The translations under genes and the position numbers were made by a program. Shown piece after piece: positions 31,424-39,024 of a DNA stretch of 45,110 bases. The notes below the pieces were generated by a model. The model was not told where the DNA came from. It was given only the letters and a program-made list of their open reading frames with translations, and did no database searches. The DNA is from Pseudonocardia xinjiangensis (GTDB lineage: Bacteria; Actinomycetota; Actinomycetes; Mycobacteriales; Pseudonocardiaceae): positions 1 to 45,110 of the forward strand of contig NZ_JAAXKY010000049.1 in NCBI RefSeq assembly GCF_012911925.1, given 5' to 3'. How positions within the stretch are numbered: position 1 is the stretch's first letter; every line of letters starts with the position of its first letter.

Positions 31424-33754
31424 TCACGGAGCCAGATCCAGGCCCGCCCGCACGATGCTGTCGGCGTCCAGGCCGTGGTGGCGGTAGACGTCGTCGAGGT
31501 CGCCGGACTGTCCGAACCGCGACACCCCGAGGTGGGCGGCCCGCACCTGGTTGATCCCCGCCAGGAAGGACAAGGTGTGCGGGTGGCCGTCCAGCACCGT
31601 CACCATCGGCGTGGCGCGGAAGGCCGGGAACGCGGCGTCGAGAACCCAGGTCTCCGCGTCCCCCCGGCCGCTGCGTGCCTGCAACGCGTCGAACAACAGT
31701 CCGGCGCTCGTCACGCACACCACGTCGGTGGGCGTGCCGAGCGCCTCGAGCCGCTCGGCCGCAGCGAGTGCCTCGGGCACCACGGCACCCATCGCGGCGA
31801 TGGTCAGCGCAGGCTCCGCTGCGCGGCGCAGCGGGTAGGCCCCGGCCACCACCTGCCGGCGGCGGCGTTCCCGGGCGGCCGGGTCGGTGGGCACCGCGGC
31901 GAGGGTCTGGTCCACCGGCCTGGTCGACAGCCGCAGGTAGGCCGAGGTCCCGTCCGGGCGGCCGAGCCGGGCCAGCGACGCCAGCAGCGTCCACTCCACG
32001 TCGATCGCGAAAGCCGGGTCGTAGCTGATGCACCCGGGCTGCTCCAGCCCCACCGACGGCGTGCTGATCGACTGGTGGGCCCCGCCCTCCGGGGCCAGCG
32101 ACACCCCGGACGGCGTGCCGACGAGGATCGACTGCCCGCCCGCGTAGATCCCGAACGACCACGGCTCGAGCGCGCGCTCCACGAACGGGTCGTAGAGCAC
32201 CCCGATGGGCAGCAGCGGCTCACCCCACCGGCTCCAGGTGGCGCCCAGCTCCCCGAGCAGGCCCACCAGGTTCGTCTCGGCGATGCCCAGCTCCAGGTGC
32301 TGGCCGGTGGGCCGCTCCCGCCAGTGCAGGATCGTCTCGGGATCGTCGGCGAACCAGTCCACCCGCTCGCGGGCCGACCACACCCCCACCTTGTTCACCC
32401 AGCCGCCGAGGTTGGTCGACGAGCTGACGTCCGGGCACAGGGTCACCACCCGGCGGGCGGCGTCGGGCGCGGAGCGGGTGAGGTCGAGCAGCGCCCGGCC
32501 CAGTGCCGCCTGGGTGGTGGCGGTGCCGGTGGGGGTACGGCCGATGTCTGCCGGGATCGGCGCCACCGGGTGGGCCACCGCCGGTTCGCGGTGCAGCCGG
32601 GCGCTCACCGCCGCGCAGAGCTGGGCAGCGGGCGAGCCGGCGGGGAACCGTGCCCACGGCTCGTCCACGGAGGCACCGACCGCCGAGGCCAGCTCGGCCA
32701 GCTGGTCGTGGGTGAGCAGCGAGGAGTGGTTCTGCGGGTGCCCCTCGCTGGCGAGCCCGTACCCCTTCACGGTGTAGGCGAAGATCACCGTGGGGCGGGC
32801 GTCGTCGATCGCGGCGAAGGCGTCGCCGAGCGCGGCGAGGTCGTGGCCACCGAGGTTGCGGATCGCGGCGTGCAGGGTCTCGTCGTCGAGCCCGGCCACG
32901 AGGCCGGCGATCTCCCGGTCGTCTCCGGGGAGCCGCTCGCGCAGCTGGGCCGGGGTGCAGCGCAGCAGCCGCTGGTACTCCGGGTTGGGCATCTCGTCGA
33001 TCCGGCGGCGCAGGGCCGCCCCGCCGTCGCGGGTGAACAGCTTCTCCAGCAGGCGGCCGTACTTCACGGTGAGCACCTGCCAGCCCGCCGCCTCGAACAT
33101 CCCCTGCAGCCGGGTGGCCCCGATGTTCGGCACCACCCGGTCGAGCGACTGCCGGTTGAGGTCGACGATCCACACCACCTCGCCGAGCTCGCCCACCATC
33201 GGGTCGAGGATCGCCTCCCAGCAGGCACCCTCGTCCAGCTCGGCGTCGCCCACGAGGGAGTACTGGCGGCCCGTTCCCGGGTCGGCGCCCAGGGAGCTGA
33301 CGTACCGCCGGGCGAGCGCGCCCCAGATCGGGGCGGTGGCGCCGATGCCCACCGAGCCGGTGGAGTAGTCCACCGGGTCGGGGTCCTTGGCCCGGCTCGG
33401 ATAGCTCTGCAGCCCGCCGAACTCGCGCAGCGTCGTCAGGTAGCGCTCGTCGAGATCGCCGAGCAGGTAGTTGATCGCATGCAGCACCGGCGAGGCGTGC
33501 GGCTTCACCGACACCCGGTCCCCGCTGCGCAGGTGCTCGAACCAGAGCGCCGTCATGATCGTCGCGATCGACGCGCTCGACGCCTGGTGGCCCCCCACCT
33601 TCAGGCCGCTCGGGTTCGGGCGCACGCGGTTGGCGTGGTGGACGATCGCCGTGGCCACCCAGAGCACCCGCTGCTCGATCTCGCGCAGCACCGCCGACGG
33701 ATCGGCTCCGGCCGCGCCACCGGCAGCGTCCGGCCGCTCCTCGATGCTCGTCAT
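31424..33754 (-). CDS. Homodimeric-type 2-oxoacid dehydrogenase E1 component (AceE/MdeB-like, transketolase fold)
   Basis: 776-residue thiamine-diphosphate enzyme predicted to decarboxylate a 2-oxoacid, such as pyruvate or 2-oxobutyrate, and pass the acyl group to a lipoyl E2. Landmarks of the single-chain AceE family: GGHQASSAS (H56), STGSVGIG (131-138), the ThDP/Mg motif GDAELDEG (169-176) ending WIVDLNRQSLD (195-205), and KGYGLASEGHPQNHSSLLT. The pyrimidine-binding half has LELGIAETNLVGLLGELG. It is about 110 residues shorter than E. coli AceE. GGAGGGG lies 4 nt before the ATG at 33754. It is divergent from an Lrp/AsnC gene, the arrangement of Pseudomonas putida mdeB/mdeR, which points to 2-oxobutyrate from methionine. 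No E2, E3 or methionine gamma-lyase gene is nearby. Confidence 0.82.
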   Translation of the reverse strand: MTSIEERPDAAGGAAGADPSAVLREIEQRVLWVATAIVHHANRVRPNPSGLKVGGHQASSASIATIMTALWFEHLRSGDRVSVKPHASPVLHAINYLLGDLDERYLTTLREFGGLQSYPSRAKDPDPVDYSTGSVGIGATAPIWGALARRYVSSLGADPGTGRQYSLVGDAELDEGACWEAILDPMVGELGEVVWIVDLNRQSLDRVVPNIGATRLQGMFEAAGWQVLTVKYGRLLEKLFTRDGGAALRRRIDEMPNPEYQRLLRCTPAQLRERLPGDDREIAGLVAGLDDETLHAAIRNLGGHDLAALGDAFAAIDDARPTVIFAYTVKGYGLASEGHPQNHSSLLTHDQLAELASAVGASVDEPWARFPAGSPAAQLCAAVSARLHREPAVAHPVAPIPADIGRTPTGTATTQAALGRALLDLTRSAPDAARRVVTLCPDVSSSTNLGGWVNKVGVWSARERVDWFADDPETILHWRERPTGQHLELGIAETNLVGLLGELGATWSRWGEPLLPIGVLYDPFVERALEPWSFGIYAGGQSILVGTPSGVSLAPEGGAHQSISTPSVGLEQPGCISYDPAFAIDVEWTLLASLARLGRPDGTSAYLRLSTRPVDQTLAAVPTDPAARERRRRQVVAGAYPLRRAAEPALTIAAMGAVVPEALAAAERLEALGTPTDVVCVTSAGLLFDALQARSGRGDAETWVLDAAFPAFRATPMVTVLDGHPHTLSFLAGINQVRAAHLGVSRFGQSGDLDDVYRHHGLDADSIVRAGLDLAP

Positions 33755-33840
33755 CACGCCCCTCCTGGACCCATGTTGTCGGTCAACTGCACCACCGCGA
33801 CGATGAATGAACAACTGCGGGCGTTATCACTGAGCAGACT

Positions 33841-33854
33841 GCTGCATCGGCAGC
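33841..33854. promoter_or_regulatory. Inverted repeat in the E1/Lrp divergent region
   Basis: GCTGC-ATCG-GCAGC, 27 bp before the lrp start. A second small repeat, GTTG-N5-CAAC, lies near 33775-33787. Either could be part of an Lrp-type binding array. Confidence 0.25.
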
Positions 33855-33881
33855 GATCACGACCCGAACGGAGGGCGCAGA

Positions 33882-34364
33882 ATGCCCAACCCCGCCAGCG
33901 TCGATGCCACCGACGCGCGGCTCCTTCTCGCGCTCACCGAGAGCCCCCGGGCATCGGTGCTCGCGCTGGCCGAACGGCTCAAGCTCTCGCGCAACACGGT
34001 GCAGGCACGGCTGGCCGGGTTGGAGGCACGCGGCGTGGTCACGTCCTTCCAGCGCAGGATCGACCCGGCGGCGCTCGGCTACCCGCTCACCGCCTTCGTC
34101 ACGGTGCAGGTCGTGCAGCGCCGGCTCGACGAGGTGGCCGCCGCGCTCGCCGAGGTGCCGGAGGTGGTGGACGTGCTCGGCCTGTCCGGCCCCGCCGACC
34201 TGCTGGTCCAGGTCGTCGCGCGCGACGCCGACGACCTGTACCGGATCGCCGGCCAACTGCTCGCCACCGACGGCGTCGAGCGCACCAACACCTCACTGGT
34301 GATGCGCCGGCTCGTGGAGCACCGCCTCTCCCCCCTGCTGGAGCGCCTCGCCCACCCCCGGTGA
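33882..34364 (+). CDS. Lrp/AsnC family transcriptional regulator
   Basis: 160 residues. N-terminal helix-turn-helix (about 8-55: DATDARLLLALTESPRASVLALAERLKLSRNTVQARLAGLEARGVVTSF) and C-terminal RAM effector domain (about 70-145: TAFVTVQVVQRRLDEVAAALAEVPEVVDVLGLSGPADLLVQVVARDADDLYRIAGQLL). Lrp proteins sense amino acids or related acids. Its divergent position next to an AceE/MdeB-like E1 suggests it controls that gene, as MdeR does in Pseudomonas putida. GGAGGG lies 6 nt before the ATG. Effector unknown. Confidence 0.9.
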   Translation: MPNPASVDATDARLLLALTESPRASVLALAERLKLSRNTVQARLAGLEARGVVTSFQRRIDPAALGYPLTAFVTVQVVQRRLDEVAAALAEVPEVVDVLGLSGPADLLVQVVARDADDLYRIAGQLLATDGVERTNTSLVMRRLVEHRLSPLLERLAHPR

Positions 34365-34412
34365 CGGTGCTCCGGCGCTGCGCACGCGGCCGTCCTGGGT
34401 GACGATCCGAGG

Positions 34413-34820
34413 ATGAGCGCTGAGTCGACGCCTGGTCTGCCACCCGAGATCGTCGAGATGCTGGGGAACCCCAACCCCGCCGTGATCGGGACGGTCCGCC
34501 GGAACGGGGCACCGGTCACCGTGGCCACGTGGTACCTGTACCGCTACGAACGGATCGTCGTGAACATGGACTCCGGGCGGCGGCGCCTCGACCACATCCG
34601 GCAGGACCCCCGGGTGTCCCTGACGGTGCTCGACCGGGACGACTGGGGCACGCACGTCAGCATGCAGGGGCGGCTGACCCTGCTCGACGACCACGACCTG
34701 CGGGACATCGACGAGATCGCCCGGCACTACACCGGCCAGGCGTACCCCCAGCGCGACCGGCCGCGGGTCACCGGGGTGCTCGACATCGAGACGTGGCACG
34801 GGTGGGGCCGTTTCGCCTGA
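34413..34820 (+). CDS. PPOX-class flavin/F420-dependent oxidoreductase (second)
   Basis: 135-residue split-barrel protein: NPNPAVIGTVRRNGAPVTVATWYLYRYERIVVNMDSGRRRLDHIRQDPRVSLTVLD is the family core, and VTGVLDIETWHGWGRF the conserved end. It differs clearly from the PPOX protein at 23713, with a longer strand-loop around WGTHVSMQGRLTLLDD. The ATG at 34413 has no good SD; GACGAT ends 6 nt before it, the leaderless geometry with a weaker hexamer. The gene follows lrp by 48 bp. Confidence 0.83.
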   Translation: MSAESTPGLPPEIVEMLGNPNPAVIGTVRRNGAPVTVATWYLYRYERIVVNMDSGRRRLDHIRQDPRVSLTVLDRDDWGTHVSMQGRLTLLDDHDLRDIDEIARHYTGQAYPQRDRPRVTGVLDIETWHGWGRFA

Positions 34821-34996
34821 CGCCCGCCGGGCATGCCCCCGGTGACCGGCGCTGCCGCGGATCACGACCGTGCCGATCGCTGCTGCTCGGAGCAGGTAAC
34901 GAGCGCATTCCTGTCCCGGCGGTCCGATTGACGCCACCACCCCGGTCGTCGCAGGGTGCACGCAACCGTGACATCGGGGCCGGTCGATCGCCGGCC

Positions 34997-35047
34997 ATGA
35001 CGACGTACAAGGGGGAGGCTCCGGCCACCCGGGGCCGCACAGGATGA
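34997..35047 (+). CDS. 16-codon upstream ORF overlapping the BCCT start
   Basis: Encodes MTTYKGEAPATRGRTG and stops at the TGA of an ATGA that also starts the transporter. The transporter ATG lacks its own ribosome site; the only strong SD-like stretch (AAGGGGGAGG, 35009-35018) lies inside this ORF. That suggests coupling or a leader-peptide role. Codon content cannot be judged at this size. Confidence 0.3.
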   Translation: MTTYKGEAPATRGRTG

Positions 35048-36798
35048 CCGTTTCCGAGACACCTTCCGAGACACCCAGCAGCGGCACGCCGCCCGACACG
35101 GTGCAGGCGCCGCCCGCCACGGGGTCGGCCGACCGGCGCTACCCCGTGGACCGGTGGGTCTTCGGCGTCGCCGCGGTGCTCGTCGTGGCGTTCATCGTGT
35201 GGGGTGCACTGTCCACCGACACGTTGAGCGCCGTCGCCTCCGCAGTGCTCGCCGGGATCATGAACGCGGGCGGCTGGGCGTTCGTGCTGGCAGCGAGCGG
35301 CTTCGTCGTGTTCGCACTGTGGCTGGCGTTCAGCCGGTACGGCAAGATCCCGCTCGGGCGCGACGGCGAGCAGCCGGAGTTCCGCACCGTCTCGTGGGTC
35401 GCGATGATGTTCAGCGCCGGGATGGGCATAGGGCTGATGTTCTACGGGGTCAGCGAACCGCTCGCGCATTTCACCAGCCCGCCACCGGGCACCGTCGCCG
35501 CCGGCACCCCGCAGGCGCTCGACGTGGCCATGGCCACCACGCTCTTCCACTGGACGCTGCACCCGTGGGCGATCTACGCGGTGGTCGGGCTCGCGATCGC
35601 CTACAGCACGTTCCGGAAGGGCCGCAGGCAGCTCATCAGCTCGGCGTTCGCCCCGCTGCTGGGCGAGCGGCGCAGCGAGGGCGCCTTCGGCAGGGCGATC
35701 GACATCCTCGCGATCTTCGCCACGCTCTTCGGCTCGGCGGCCTCGCTCGGCCTGGGAACGCTGCAGATCGGCGGTGGCCTGGAGGCCAACGGGCTCCCGC
35801 CGCTCGGTGACCTGCTGCTCGTGTCGATCATCGCGGTACTGACCATCGCGTTCGTCTGCTCGGCCGTCACCGGGATCGCCAAGGGCATCCAGTGGCTCTC
35901 CAACATCAACATGGTGCTGGCGGGGGTGCTGGCCCTCGCCGTGTTCGTCGGCGGCCCGACGGTGCTGATCCTCAACCTGATCCCCACGGCCATCGGCGAC
36001 TACTTCGGCAACCTGTCGGCGATGGCGGCCCGCACCGCGGCCACCGGCGGCGACGCCACGGCCGAGTGGCTGGCGAGCTGGACGGTCTTCTACTGGGCCT
36101 GGTGGATCTCCTGGACCCCGTTCGTCGGCATGTTCATCGCCCGGATCAGCCGGGGCCGCACGATCAAGCAGTTCGTCACGGGCGTCATCCTGATCCCGAG
36201 CCTCGTGAGCCTGATCTGGTTCGCCGTCTTCGGTGGAGCGGCGATCAACCTGCAGCGCAGTGGCACCGATCTCGCCTCGCAGCCCACCGAGGCCCAGCTG
36301 TTCGGGCTGCTGCACACGCTGCCGCTTGGCGGCGTGCTGGGCATCCTCGCGATGGTCCTGATCGCGATCTTCTTCGTGTCCGGCGCCGACGCCGCGGCGG
36401 TGGTGATGGGCACGCTCTCGCAGCGCGGCTCGATCACCCCGTCCCGCTGGGTGGTGGTCTTCTGGGGTGTCGTGATGGGCGCGATCGCGATCATCATGCT
36501 GCTCGTGGGCGACGAGGGCGAGGCGCTCACCGGCATCCAGAACATCACGATCATCATGGCGGCGCCGTTCGCCGTGGTGATGGTGGTGCTGTGCGTGGCG
36601 CTGGCCAGGGACCTGCGCCACGACCCGCTCATGCTGCGCGACCAGCGCTCCGTCGCCGCCGTCGAGCAGGCGGTCGACTACGGGAGGAAGGCCTACGGCG
36701 ACCGGTTCGTGGTGGCGGTGAAGCCGCATCCCGGCGAGCCCGGCAACGGGAGCGAGCCGGCCGGCGGCACCAACGGATCTCCCACCGCGCGCACCTGA
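35044..36798 (+). CDS. BCCT family betaine/choline/carnitine transporter
   Basis: 584-residue, 12-helix inner membrane carrier that imports compatible solutes, probably sodium-coupled. The GMGIG motif in SAGMGIGLMFYGVSEPLAHF matches the glycine pattern of BetP-type betaine/Na+ symporters. The family signature WTVFYWAWWISWTPFVGMFIARISRGRTIKQF carries the Trp box. A hydrophilic, Pro/Thr-rich N-terminus (35 residues) and a charged C-terminal tail of about 70 residues may sense osmotic state, as in BetP. ATG at 35044 has no SD and overlaps the stop of a 16-codon ORF. The 223-bp upstream gap holds no other clear element. It ends just before repeat copy 2. Confidence 0.92.
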   Translation: MTVSETPSETPSSGTPPDTVQAPPATGSADRRYPVDRWVFGVAAVLVVAFIVWGALSTDTLSAVASAVLAGIMNAGGWAFVLAASGFVVFALWLAFSRYGKIPLGRDGEQPEFRTVSWVAMMFSAGMGIGLMFYGVSEPLAHFTSPPPGTVAAGTPQALDVAMATTLFHWTLHPWAIYAVVGLAIAYSTFRKGRRQLISSAFAPLLGERRSEGAFGRAIDILAIFATLFGSAASLGLGTLQIGGGLEANGLPPLGDLLLVSIIAVLTIAFVCSAVTGIAKGIQWLSNINMVLAGVLALAVFVGGPTVLILNLIPTAIGDYFGNLSAMAARTAATGGDATAEWLASWTVFYWAWWISWTPFVGMFIARISRGRTIKQFVTGVILIPSLVSLIWFAVFGGAAINLQRSGTDLASQPTEAQLFGLLHTLPLGGVLGILAMVLIAIFFVSGADAAAVVMGTLSQRGSITPSRWVVVFWGVVMGAIAIIMLLVGDEGEALTGIQNITIIMAAPFAVVMVVLCVALARDLRHDPLMLRDQRSVAAVEQAVDYGRKAYGDRFVVAVKPHPGEPGNGSEPAGGTNGSPTART

Positions 36799-36806
36799 GC
36801 CACCCG

Positions 36807-36861
36807 TTGCAGCAAAGCCACTTTCACGCAAGGAGATTGCCGCAAAGTGGCTTTGCTGCAA
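36807..36861. repeat. Hairpin-within-hairpin repeat, copy 2 (likely bidirectional terminator)
   Basis: Perfect 18-bp outer arms at 36807-36824 and 36844-36861, identical to copy 1. The 19-nt loop differs but has its own small stem GCAA/TTGC. It sits between the convergent BCCT and quinone oxidoreductase genes. Confidence 0.9.
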
Positions 36862-36893
36862 CTCGGGGCTGCAACCCGGGGCTGCAACTCAGG
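36855..36893. repeat. Three tandem 13-bp units at a gene end
   Basis: GCTGCAACTCGGG, GCTGCAACCCGGG and GCTGCAACTCAGG. The first overlaps the 3' arm of the hairpin repeat and the last covers the stop codon of the quinone oxidoreductase gene. Confidence 0.75.
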
Positions 36894-37860
36894 AGGACGT
36901 CTCCAGCACCACCTTGCCGGTGACCTGCCGCTCGTCGATCCGGGCGAGCGCCTCGGGCGCCCGCTCCAGCGGGAAGGTGGCGGAGATCAGCGGGTCCAGC
37001 GCGCCGGACCGCAGGTGCGGCTCCAGCTCGGCCCACTGCTCTCCCAGGTAGCCGGGCCGCGCCAGCGCGAAGGCGCCCCAGCCGACGCCGACCACGTCGA
37101 TGTTGTTGAGCAGCAGCCGGTTCACCCGCACGGTCGGGATGTCGCCCGCGGTGAACCCGACGACCAGCAACCGGCCCTCCGGCGCGAGGCTGCGCAGCGA
37201 GTCGGTGAACCGGTCACCGCCCACGGGGTCGACCACGAGGTCGACGCCCGCCCCGCCGGTGAGCTCCTTCACCGCGTCCCGGAACCCGTCGGCGAGCACC
37301 GTCTCGTGCGCTCCCACCGAGCGGGCCACCTCGGCCTTCTCCTCGGTGGAGACCACCGCCACCACCGTGGCGCCCAGCGCCGCCGCGAGCTGGACGCACG
37401 CCGTGCCGACCCCGCCGGCGGCCCCGTGCACCAGCACCTTCTGTCCCGCCCGCAGGTGGCCCCGGACCAGGAGCGCGAAGTGCGCGGTGAGGTAGTTCAT
37501 CGGCAGGCACGCGCCAGCCGCGAAGGACACCTGGTCGGGCAACGGCAGGACGTTCTCGGCCGGTGCCGCCACCAGCTCGGCGAACGCTCCGGTGCCGGCG
37601 AACGCGGCGACCCGGTCCCCCGCCCGGAACGGGGACCCGTCGGGCGCCTCCCGCACGACGCCTGCGACCTCGGACCCGAGGGTGAACGGCAGGTCGGGCT
37701 TGTACTGGTAGAGGCCCTTGGTCTGCAGCACGTCGGGGAAGTTCACGCCGGCGGCGCGGACCTCGATCAGCACCTGGTCGGGCTGGCGCGCCGGTTCCGG
37801 CACGTCCCGCACCTCGACCGCCGCCGGGCCGTCCAACCGCACCACCTGCACAGCGCGCAC
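36889..37860 (-). CDS. NADPH:quinone oxidoreductase family protein
   Basis: 323-residue zinc-less medium-chain reductase, predicted to reduce quinones with NADPH. GroES-like domain: VLIEVRAAGVNFPDVLQTKGLYQYKPDLPFTLGSEVAGVV. Rossmann domain: VLVHGAAGGVGTACVQLAAALGATVVAVVST; then VVDPVGGDRFTDSLRSLAPEGRLLVVGF. GTG at 37860 was chosen because GGGAGAGGGA lies 6 nt upstream and VRAVQVVRLDGP matches the family N-terminus; the frame stays open to a GTG at 37902 that overlaps the MBL stop. It follows the MBL gene by 38 bp and is probably co-transcribed. It is a different subfamily member from the protein at 22672. Confidence 0.88.
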   Translation of the reverse strand: MRAVQVVRLDGPAAVEVRDVPEPARQPDQVLIEVRAAGVNFPDVLQTKGLYQYKPDLPFTLGSEVAGVVREAPDGSPFRAGDRVAAFAGTGAFAELVAAPAENVLPLPDQVSFAAGACLPMNYLTAHFALLVRGHLRAGQKVLVHGAAGGVGTACVQLAAALGATVVAVVSTEEKAEVARSVGAHETVLADGFRDAVKELTGGAGVDLVVDPVGGDRFTDSLRSLAPEGRLLVVGFTAGDIPTVRVNRLLLNNIDVVGVGWGAFALARPGYLGEQWAELEPHLRSGALDPLISATFPLERAPEALARIDERQVTGKVVLETSS

Positions 37861-37898
37861 GCCGATCCCTCTCCCTCGAGTGTCACCGGCCCCCATCC

Positions 37899-38573
37899 TC
37901 ACCCATGCAGGTGGCGCAGCCGCTCCCCTGCCCCGCCGACGACCGCGTCGCCGTGCCCGAAGCAGGCGATCTCGACGTCCAGCGCGGCCAGCAGGCGCAT
38001 CGACGCGGCCGCGCGCTCGCGGTCGAGGTTGAACGGGCCGAGCATCAGCTCGCCGCCGTGCTCCGCGATCACGTCCCCGGTAAACAGCACCCCCTCGGCG
38101 ACGAGGTGCAGGGCGATGCTGCCGTCGGTGTGACCGGGCACGTGCAGCACGCGGGCGCCGGCCCCGATGTCGAGCTCCTCACCGCCCTCCAGCTCGACGT
38201 CGACGCGTGCGGGCGGGGCGGGAGGCAGCCCGTGCGCGACGCGGGCGTGCAGCTCGCGCTCGACGTCGGTGAAGTCGGGTGGCGGCCCCGGCCGGTCGCC
38301 CCGGATGATCGGCGCGTCGGCGCGGTGGGCCAGGACGGTGACGCCGGGCCACGAGCCGATCTCGGCGGCGGAACCGGTGTGGTCGTCGTGGAAGTGGGTG
38401 AGCACCACCCGCCGCAACGTCCCGAACCGCTGCACGGCCGCGGCGACGGCGGGTGCGGAACCGGCCGGTCCGGTGTCCACCAGCGTCAGGTCGGCGCCGT
38501 CTCGCCACAGATAGGCCTGGCCCACCGGGAACCGCAGCAGGTGCAGGCGGGGCGTGAGCTCCAGGAGGTCCAT
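37899..38573 (-). CDS. Metallo-beta-lactamase fold hydrolase
   Basis: 224-residue MBL-fold protein with an intact dinuclear metal site: THFHDDHTG (H60, H62, D64, H65), VLHVPGHTDGS, GVLFTGDVIAEHGG and the final CFGHGDAVVGG. The architecture fits glyoxalase II/lactonase-like hydrolases; substrate unknown. ATG at 38573 lies exactly 6 nt after TACGGT on the minus strand and no SD is present, so the mRNA is probably leaderless. It heads a likely two-gene unit with the quinone oxidoreductase. Confidence 0.88.
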   Translation of the reverse strand: MDLLELTPRLHLLRFPVGQAYLWRDGADLTLVDTGPAGSAPAVAAAVQRFGTLRRVVLTHFHDDHTGSAAEIGSWPGVTVLAHRADAPIIRGDRPGPPPDFTDVERELHARVAHGLPPAPPARVDVELEGGEELDIGAGARVLHVPGHTDGSIALHLVAEGVLFTGDVIAEHGGELMLGPFNLDRERAAASMRLLAALDVEIACFGHGDAVVGGAGERLRHLHG

Positions 38574-38579
38574 CCCGCG

Positions 38580-38585
38580 ACCGTA
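38580..38585 (-). promoter_or_regulatory. -10 hexamer TACGGT for the leaderless MBL gene
   Basis: TACGGT on the minus strand, 6 nt (CGCGGG) before the ATG. Confidence 0.5.
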
Positions 38586-38631
38586 GGGAGGGCGGCCCCC
38601 GCAGACCCGCTCGTTCGCGCAGGGCGGACCG

Positions 38632-38940
38632 TCAGGCCGGCACGCCGTCGTCGTAGTGCACGACGCGGGGCACGTGGCTCAGCTTGTCGACGAGGTCGCA
38701 GAGCCAGCCGTCCACCCGTTCCTGGACGCGTTCGAGGCTGTCGAGCTCGCACGCCAGCTCGAGGGCGCGCTCTGAGCCCTCGGGGCCGTCGAGGGCGAGC
38801 TCCAGCTCGTGGCGGACTCGGTCGGCTCGCGCCCGGCAGCCGTCCGAGGTCTGGACGTGGGCGAGCAGGCGGGACCGCTGCTCCGAGGTGATGCTCTCGG
38901 GAACGGACGCGACGAGCTGTTGCAGGCGGTGCGGGTGCAC
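38632..38940 (-). CDS. Hypothetical 102-residue helical protein
   Basis: I do not recognise the family. The sequence is charged and helical (HRLQQLVASVPESITSEQRSRLLAHVQTS; RVRHELELALDGPEGSERALELACELDSLERVQERV) with three cysteines and a tyrosine-containing C-terminus (VVHYDDGVPA). No signal peptide or membrane helix. GTG at 38940 has GAGGGGG just upstream. It is preceded by a five-codon ORF whose ATG is 7 nt after a TACGGT hexamer. Divergent from the methyltransferase gene. Confidence 0.55.
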   Translation of the reverse strand: MHPHRLQQLVASVPESITSEQRSRLLAHVQTSDGCRARADRVRHELELALDGPEGSERALELACELDSLERVQERVDGWLCDLVDKLSHVPRVVHYDDGVPA

Positions 38941-38950
38941 GAGGTCCCCC

Positions 38951-38965
38951 TCAGGTGACGGTCAT
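38951..38965 (-). CDS. Leaderless mini-ORF MTVT in the leader of the 102-aa protein gene
   Basis: ATG (38965) lies 7 nt after TACGGT, so the transcript would begin at or next to it. Four sense codons (Met-Thr-Val-Thr) are followed by TGA (38953-38951). The stop merges into the GAGGGGG ribosome site of the next gene, whose GTG starts 10 nt later. Confidence 0.3.
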   Translation of the reverse strand: MTVT

Positions 38966-38972
38966 CACCTCG

Positions 38973-38978
38973 ACCGTA
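38973..38978 (-). promoter_or_regulatory. -10 hexamer TACGGT upstream of the mini-ORF
   Basis: TACGGT on the minus strand, 34 bp from the opposing TACGGT at 39013 that drives the methyltransferase gene. Confidence 0.4.
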
Positions 38979-39012
38979 CGGCGGAGGGCTCGGCGACGGT
39001 AGTCCCGGCCGC

Positions 39013-39018
39013 TACGGT
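39013..39018 (+). promoter_or_regulatory. -10 hexamer TACGGT for the leaderless methyltransferase gene
   Basis: TACGGT, 6 nt (GCGATC), ATG at 39025. No SD. Confidence 0.5.
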
Positions 39019-39024
39019 GCGATC

